From Aplysia californica (taxonomy: Eukaryota > Mollusca > Gastropoda > Aplysiida > Aplysiidae), in assembly GCF_000002075.1 (NCBI RefSeq), contig NW_004797481.1:768519-832518 (forward strand): DNA of 64,000 nucleotides, in the 5' to 3' direction. The position numbers were made by a program, and so were the translations under genes. The notes under the pieces were generated by a model that saw only the letters and a list, made by a program, of their open reading frames with translations, was not told the DNA's origin and ran no database searches. How positions within the stretch are numbered: the first letter of the stretch is position 1; every line of letters begins with the position of its first letter. This document shows, piece by piece, positions 59,801-64,000 of this stretch.

Positions 59801-62800
59801 GGCATTTGTGGAGATCTGCCCAGAGCGGATTGACCTGATCCACAAGAACTATCGAAAGCTGTGTAACCTGCTGGTGGATGTAGAGGAGTGGGGACAAGTG
59901 GTCATCCTCAACATGCTCACCCGTTATTGTCGCACCCAGTTCGTCTCACCCAACCAAGATGTAAGTTGTTTTTGGAGCTTTTGCATGCTTTCCCGTTGGG
60001 TGTGATAATGATCTGGTGCAGGTATTGAGCTTGAGAGGGTGGAAGGTATCACTTGGATTTCTTTCTTCTTATCTATCCCTCTATTGTCTCTGTGTGTCTG
60101 CCTTAGGTTTTCTCAGCACTCAGTGATTTTAGCTGTGTCAATGTGCGTCTCTTTTGGTGAGACCCTAAGTTCTTGATTTAAAACCTTTGTCAAAATTGTT
60201 TTTAACCCCATTATTTTTATTGAGTATCACCAGAGAACTGTCTTATATCGCTTTATGCAAAAAAACCAATTCAAACAACATTTTGAGAGGAAAGCAGATG
60301 TTTCTTTAAAAAAAGCGTGACTTAAAAAAAATTAGTTTAAAATGTACTGTAGGTATTCTCTGCACATGCACTTCAGTAAAGACATTTTTTGTGTTTGTTG
60401 TGATACCTTGGTTCTCAATTTTGTTGGCCCCCAAGGGCAGTGCTACTAATTAGCAGAATTCCGCAAATGGAAAAATTTGCGTTAAAATTCGCGCGACAAA
60501 ATTAAAAAAAAAAAAGTAGTGAAATAAAAAATATCCGTAAATATACTAGATATCTAATAGTCAACAATAGCCAACCCATACCGGAAGTGCTCTTTTATTT
60601 GAAAGTGTAGACAGTGTCTTTCGCTTTCACCAGCTCTGTAAACAAGAGGAAGAAATGACGATTGTGGTTCAATAGATCTTGGGCATGCTAAGAAAAGAAA
60701 ACTCTGAAGAGAGCTTGATTTTTTTTACCAGACTTGTTTATTTGTAAGTATTGTTGTGGATTTAAGTTGAATATAAGTAAGCTGTCAAGTTATTTAGATA
60801 GATCTGTTATACTATTGTTATAAGGATTCTACCCATTATGGTGCAAACCAGCAAAAGCAGAAAAAAGTTTAACATTAACTGTCAAGTTTTAAAGATCTAG
60901 CTGTTATACTACAGTTGTGGATGAACAGTATCGGTACAAGAGAGAAAACATGGCTTTGGATTTTTATGGTTTAACACAAGCAGAAAATTATGTATGCAAA
61001 GTATGTTTTTTTTCTCACTCATTTTCTTGTTAAATGTAGGCTTGAATAGCCAGAAATGGCATACTTAGGATGCCCTGAAACCAAAAATTCTCGAACGTCC
61101 CCCTTCAACCTTCTGCCCTGGACCTGAAAATCCTCGAAAAATGACATCAGCTGCTGGAAGCTCTGTGAAATGTCTTTTGGCCATTCCCATGAGGGGATAT
61201 TAACATGTTCTTTTGCACAGTAGAATTGTAAATGGGCTTATTTATCAATATTATGCTCATACTGTGCCGGAAAACAGCATAGGGGGAACTGCTGCTTTTT
61301 CTTTCCTCATCCTTACTATCGTCATTTTTGCTCTACTTTTGTATGCTTGTCAATCTCTTGTGAACTGCTATTTCCGGGGTGCCTTGATAGTTGAAGCAGA
61401 CTTTGTGCTGTTGAGGCTAGAGAGGTGATCAAAATAAGCCTGATTCCTCGTTTGGACTTCTCTGTTGACATCCACCCCTTGGCGCTCATATGACCATATG
61501 CAGTTGCGAGCTCGGTAAAACATCACTAAAACTAATAAACTAAACAATTTTGTTCACTGTTTATTTGAGGTGACACGTCTCTTATCTTTGATTGAAAAAG
61601 GACATACAAGAAGAAGAAGACCGCCCTTTTTATGAAAGTTCTGAAAAAGATTCTGACGAAGAAGATGAGGATGGTGGCGAGAAGAAGAAAACGGGAGCTT
61701 CAAAACCAGCACCGTACATCATGGATGCAGACCATAGGCTATTGCTGAGACAGTCCAAGCCACTCCTGAACAGTCGCAACTCTGCAGTAAGCTCGTGTTA
61801 TGTGAAGCTAAAAAATTAGTTTCATGTTTTCAGTGTATTTGTTCCATTTGTTGTCGTATTTTTGTGTAGGCCTTGCTTACCTGTCAGTTTCTGCTATGTT
61901 GAATTTGTCTCTATCAACACTTGTACTGTTTTTGTTACTTATTTCTTTCTATAGTCCTCATGTTCATATGAATGAGGTAGTATTAGTTTGATTTAACATT
62001 TATCTGTCACTTTTCACTGTTAGGTACGGAGGGAATGATTTTTAAAATAACTTCTTATGCGATTAAGACACAATGGTTGTTCGTTGTTTTCTTGAATGAG
62101 ATTGGCTGCTTGTAAGAATTTAGTTTAAAAAAAGTATGATCAGGATGTTATGTGAAAGTTACTTGTCTTGGTCTTATTGTGTTCTCAAAACTGAAATATA
62201 AGACACTGATTGACACTTTTCTCTAGCTGTTATCTGCAAGTCTGTGTGATGAGGTGGCCACTGTTGTCCACTTTATAAAGTGTTAATTAAAGAATTTCTG
62301 ATATTTTTGTTAGCCATAAACATTGTTTTTTTTCCACAGGTGGTTATGGCTGTTGCACAGCTGTACCATCACTGTGCCCCCAAGTCAGAAGTTGGAGTTG
62401 TTGCCAAAAGTCTTATTCGTCTTCTGAGAAGTCACAAGTGAGAGACTGATTTTTACTTGATTGATTAATAGAGGAAACATATTCTTGATGATTGATACCA
62501 CTGTTGTGTTGTATTGCAATCAATTTCAGAGATGCGAATGGTAAAATGGTTGGTAATCAAAGCAAGCCTAGTTACCTGGATGTGTCTTTTAGCTAGACAC
62601 ATTAACCCTAGCTGAAAATGTGGCAGTGCTTCAGCATGCGACAGTGGTTTGAAAGTAAGTGGAAGTATTTTATGATTTGTATGCTTTGATTGAATTCTTC
62701 TAAGTAAAACAATTTTCAGTTTGGGTGAATTAAAGTTGTCTTTTCACTTTGTCTGATATAATGTCATATCTGTTGGAAGTGAAAGCTAAAAAAAAAGCAG

Positions 62801-63466
62801 CATAAAGTGAGTGCATTTATTTTAGTAAAGCTTATTTCATATCAAGTAAAATGCTTTTGTTTAGAGTGGTTAATTTTTTGTAACCTAAAACCATTTTCTG
62901 ATGCCTTTTTGGTTTTTCTTCAGTCCCTAAAGTCATTTGCTCTCTCTTCTTTTAAGCTAGCATACACGAACCTCAGTTTTTTTTTTATCATTGTCATTTT
63001 TAAACAGCTTGCACATTCTAGCATTTATGTGGTTGCAACAATCTTGTTTATTTTTAAAAAAATCCATAACGGGAGTTCTGGCATCACAGAGACTACGGGG
63101 GGGGGGGGGGGGGGGGGGGGGGGATCTGCCATATGTAATATGTTGTGTCTGATAAGGAGTTGCTGTTTCATAGCTTCTTGTCTTATCAAATATACATTAC
63201 AAGGAAGACAATGAAAAATGTGAACTGTTCATTCTGATTTTAACTATTTTATTTTTTGTTTGAATTTCATATGGTTTTGTAAGCTTATAATTAGAAATAT
63301 CTGACTGTGGGGATACATTATAAAAGCTCGTCTATTCATGCACTGCTAATTTTTTGTGCTTTTACATATATATCTTTTTAGTATCTGAAACACATTTTTT
63401 TAAATTCACAGGGAGACTCAGTATGTTGTTCTCAGCAATATTGCCACTATGACAAACAAGAGAAGG
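50843..63466 (+). CDS. AP3B: AP-3 complex subunit beta, exons 1-10 (3' part beyond window)
   Basis: This is the large beta adaptin of the AP-3 heterotetramer, which sorts cargo from endosomes and the trans-Golgi to lysosomes and lysosome-related organelles. Exons: 50843-50973, 54434-54509, 56557-56631, 57920-58015, 58346-58506, 59285-59351, 59778-59960, 61601-61786, 62340-62437, 63412-63466. The last ends at a GTAAGT donor, so the gene continues past the window. All phases agree, giving 376 codons. The Gly/Ser-rich N-terminus is followed by the adaptin trunk of HEAT-type helices: [106 protein letters not shown]. An acidic insert in exon 8 ([18 protein letters not shown]) lies where vertebrate AP3B also has an acidic linker. 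[16 protein letters not shown] follows. Exon 8 has a weak, purine-rich acceptor (GAAAAAG) just after a SINE. Hinge and ear domains are not in the window. Confidence 0.95.
51317..51431. repeat. tandem array of palindromic TTCTCACCC/GGGTGAGAA units, ~34-bp period
   Basis: Units begin at 51317, 51352, 51385 and 51420 (spacings 35, 33, 35). Three are palindromic, such as TTCTCACCCTGGGTGAGAA at 51387-51405; the last is a half-site. The spacers are not similar. It lies in intron 1 of the AP-3 beta gene. Confidence 0.8.
53000..53045. repeat. palindromic repeat, 2 units
   Basis: ATTCTCAGACTGGGTGAGAA at about 53,002 and a half-site TTATTCTCACCCGG at about 53,031 belong to the same family as 51,317-51,431. 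They directly abut the LINE that follows. Confidence 0.65.
53060..53880 (-). mobile_element. LINE fragment with RNase H domain
   Basis: On the minus strand, RT thumb-like sequence reads [17 protein letters not shown], then [17 protein letters not shown]. RNase H follows: [50 protein letters not shown]. The catalytic Glu normally in RAEL is Lys (RAKL), consistent with a dead copy. A (GT)n run at about 53,551-53,570 lies inside it. It is different from the LINEs at 33,255 and 41,650. It lies in intron 1 of AP-3 beta. Confidence 0.75.
55099..55974. mobile_element. pogo-type nonautonomous element, 876 bp
   Basis: TA duplications flank ends CAGTCGAACCTGCGTAAGAC and, on the other strand, CAGTCGAACCTGCCTTAACG. 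Near the right end the words GACAGGT-TCCGTT repeat several times; GTCTTAGACAGG occurs at both ends. There is no transposase ORF. A truncated relative is at 4,837-5,150. It lies in AP-3 beta intron 2. Confidence 0.8.
57470..57880 (+). mobile_element. decayed LINE endonuclease fragment (tentative)
   Basis: Near 57,480-57,620 the words [21 protein letters not shown] and LGISETYW (with frame changes) match the start of an APE-type LINE endonuclease (WNxRTL... LGISETRW). The rest is not recognisable. It lies in AP-3 beta intron 3. Confidence 0.5.
58755..59035 (+). mobile_element. SINE family D, degenerate copy
   Basis: GACGTTGTGTCCTTCAGAAT, then GCTTCCGTGGAAGCTGAGAA, TGTTTCAGAATATTATAACA and TAGAGCC match in order the body of the intact copy at 63,551-63,905. 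It lies in AP-3 beta intron 5. Confidence 0.6.
59961..61165. other. AP-3 beta intron 7, left part
   Basis: No element or exon recognised before the family A SINE. Confidence 0.4.
61170..61545 (+). mobile_element. SINE/LINE-tail family A copy 3
   Basis: Near-identical blocks to the copies at 10,838 and 18,815, with a 3' tail CTCATATGACCATATGCAGT...GGTAAAACATCACTAAAAC ending at about 61,545. That is only about 55 bp before AP-3 beta exon 8. A short open frame across its middle is not shared intact by the other copies. Confidence 0.7.
63097..63123 (+). repeat. poly-G tract (27 G)
   Basis: An uninterrupted G run on the sense strand of AP-3 beta intron 9. Confidence 0.9.
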
Positions 63467-63550
63467 GTAAGTAAATAGCTAATATGATATACGTTATGAA
63501 TTTATTTTATTTTTAAAGTCTGATAAAGCCTTATTCTCTTTCATAATTTT

Positions 63551-63905
63551 GTGGCGTCGGTGGCCTAGTGGTTAGGCTCTCGGACTCGCAACCGTAAGGT
63601 CGTGGGTTCGAATCCCGTCAAGGGCCCGACGTTGTGTCCTTGGGAAAGGCACTTTACACGAATTTCCTCACTTCACCCAGGTGGGAATGGGTACCCGGCT
63701 ATAGACAGCGAAAGATCTTGTCAGTTTGTTAGTGTTTGAGCGCTTAATCGGCTGCTTGCACTGTATGCTTCCCGGGACGCTGAGAATGTTTCGGAGTGTT
63801 TTATGGTCTGCTGGGGTAATAATATAGTGTAAAGCGCATAGAGCCTGCTGTTGAGTGGGGATATGCGCTATACAAATGCTATCTATTATTATTTATTATT
63901 ATTTC
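63551..63905 (+). mobile_element. tRNA-derived SINE family D, well-preserved
   Basis: The tRNA-like head (GGTGGCCTAGTGGTTAGG A-box, GGGTTCGAATCCCG B-box) is followed by the central block TTGTGTCCTTGGGAAAGGCA, then GCTTCCCGGGACGCTGAGAA, GCGCATAGAGCCTGC and GCGCTATACAAATGC. It ends in an (ATT)n tail. The internal RNA polymerase III promoter looks intact. It lies in AP-3 beta intron 10. Confidence 0.82.
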
Positions 63906-64000
63906 AGCATTTGGTTGCTCTATGTTATTCTAGTAGAATATGTGTGTTGTCATTTCCTTTCGTTTTCTGAATATTTTTTAAAGAAAGCCCATATATGGCC

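Noticed and set aside
61213-61428. 71-codon open frame with a hydrophobic segment
   Set aside because: It lies wholly inside a family A repeat, and the other two copies do not keep the frame.
63551-63625. tRNA gene (plus strand)
   Set aside because: Same reason: the tRNA-like head continues into a repeated SINE body found in other copies.

Overview
This is a 64-kb window of animal nuclear genome. The genes have many short exons with GT/AG introns, and the noncoding DNA is AT-rich and full of SINEs, LINE fragments, small DNA transposons and long (GA)n, (TA)n and poly-G tracts. The TCTAGA/AGATCT-rich stretches, the abundant short SINEs and the lophotrochozoan-looking proteins suggest a mollusc, most likely a gastropod; this is an inference. 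Three host genes can be read almost codon by codon. No rRNA, functional tRNA, CRISPR array or retrovirus/LTR element was recognised. Layout: (1) 1,751-11,741, plus strand: a complete six-exon SWEET (SLC50) sugar transporter of 243 aa. (2) 11,742-25,781: a convergent intergenic/UTR region holding SINEs and TTAA-flanked transposons. (3) 25,782-47,674, minus strand: a complete nine-exon secretory carrier membrane protein (SCAMP, 346 aa) in which the exon for the fourth membrane span exists twice. The two copies have the same length and phase and must be spliced one or the other. (4) 47,675-50,842: a head-to-head intergenic region with a CRE/NRF1-like promoter on the SCAMP side, a young SINE and a large GA/GT microsatellite. 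(5) 50,843 to beyond the window, plus strand: the first ten exons (376 codons) of the AP-3 adaptor beta subunit. SCAMP and AP-3 beta both work in post-Golgi and endosomal membrane traffic. From memory, human SCAMP1 and AP3B1 are also divergent neighbours (5q14.1), so this looks like very old microsynteny. The introns hold most of the mobile DNA: pogo/Tigger-type elements, a piggyBac deletion derivative, a hAT-type MITE with 8-bp target duplications, five LINE fragments (three with RNase H domains), and at least five SINE families. Three of the SINE families share one 3' tail, and a similar tail lies at the 3' end of one of the LINEs. The most unusual noncoding signals are a dispersed palindromic repeat (core TTCTCACCCGGGTGAGAA) that recurs at about 25-45 bp intervals in several clusters, and, within its main cluster in SCAMP intron 1, a near-perfect inverted repeat with arms of about 295 bp that could transcribe into a long hairpin.
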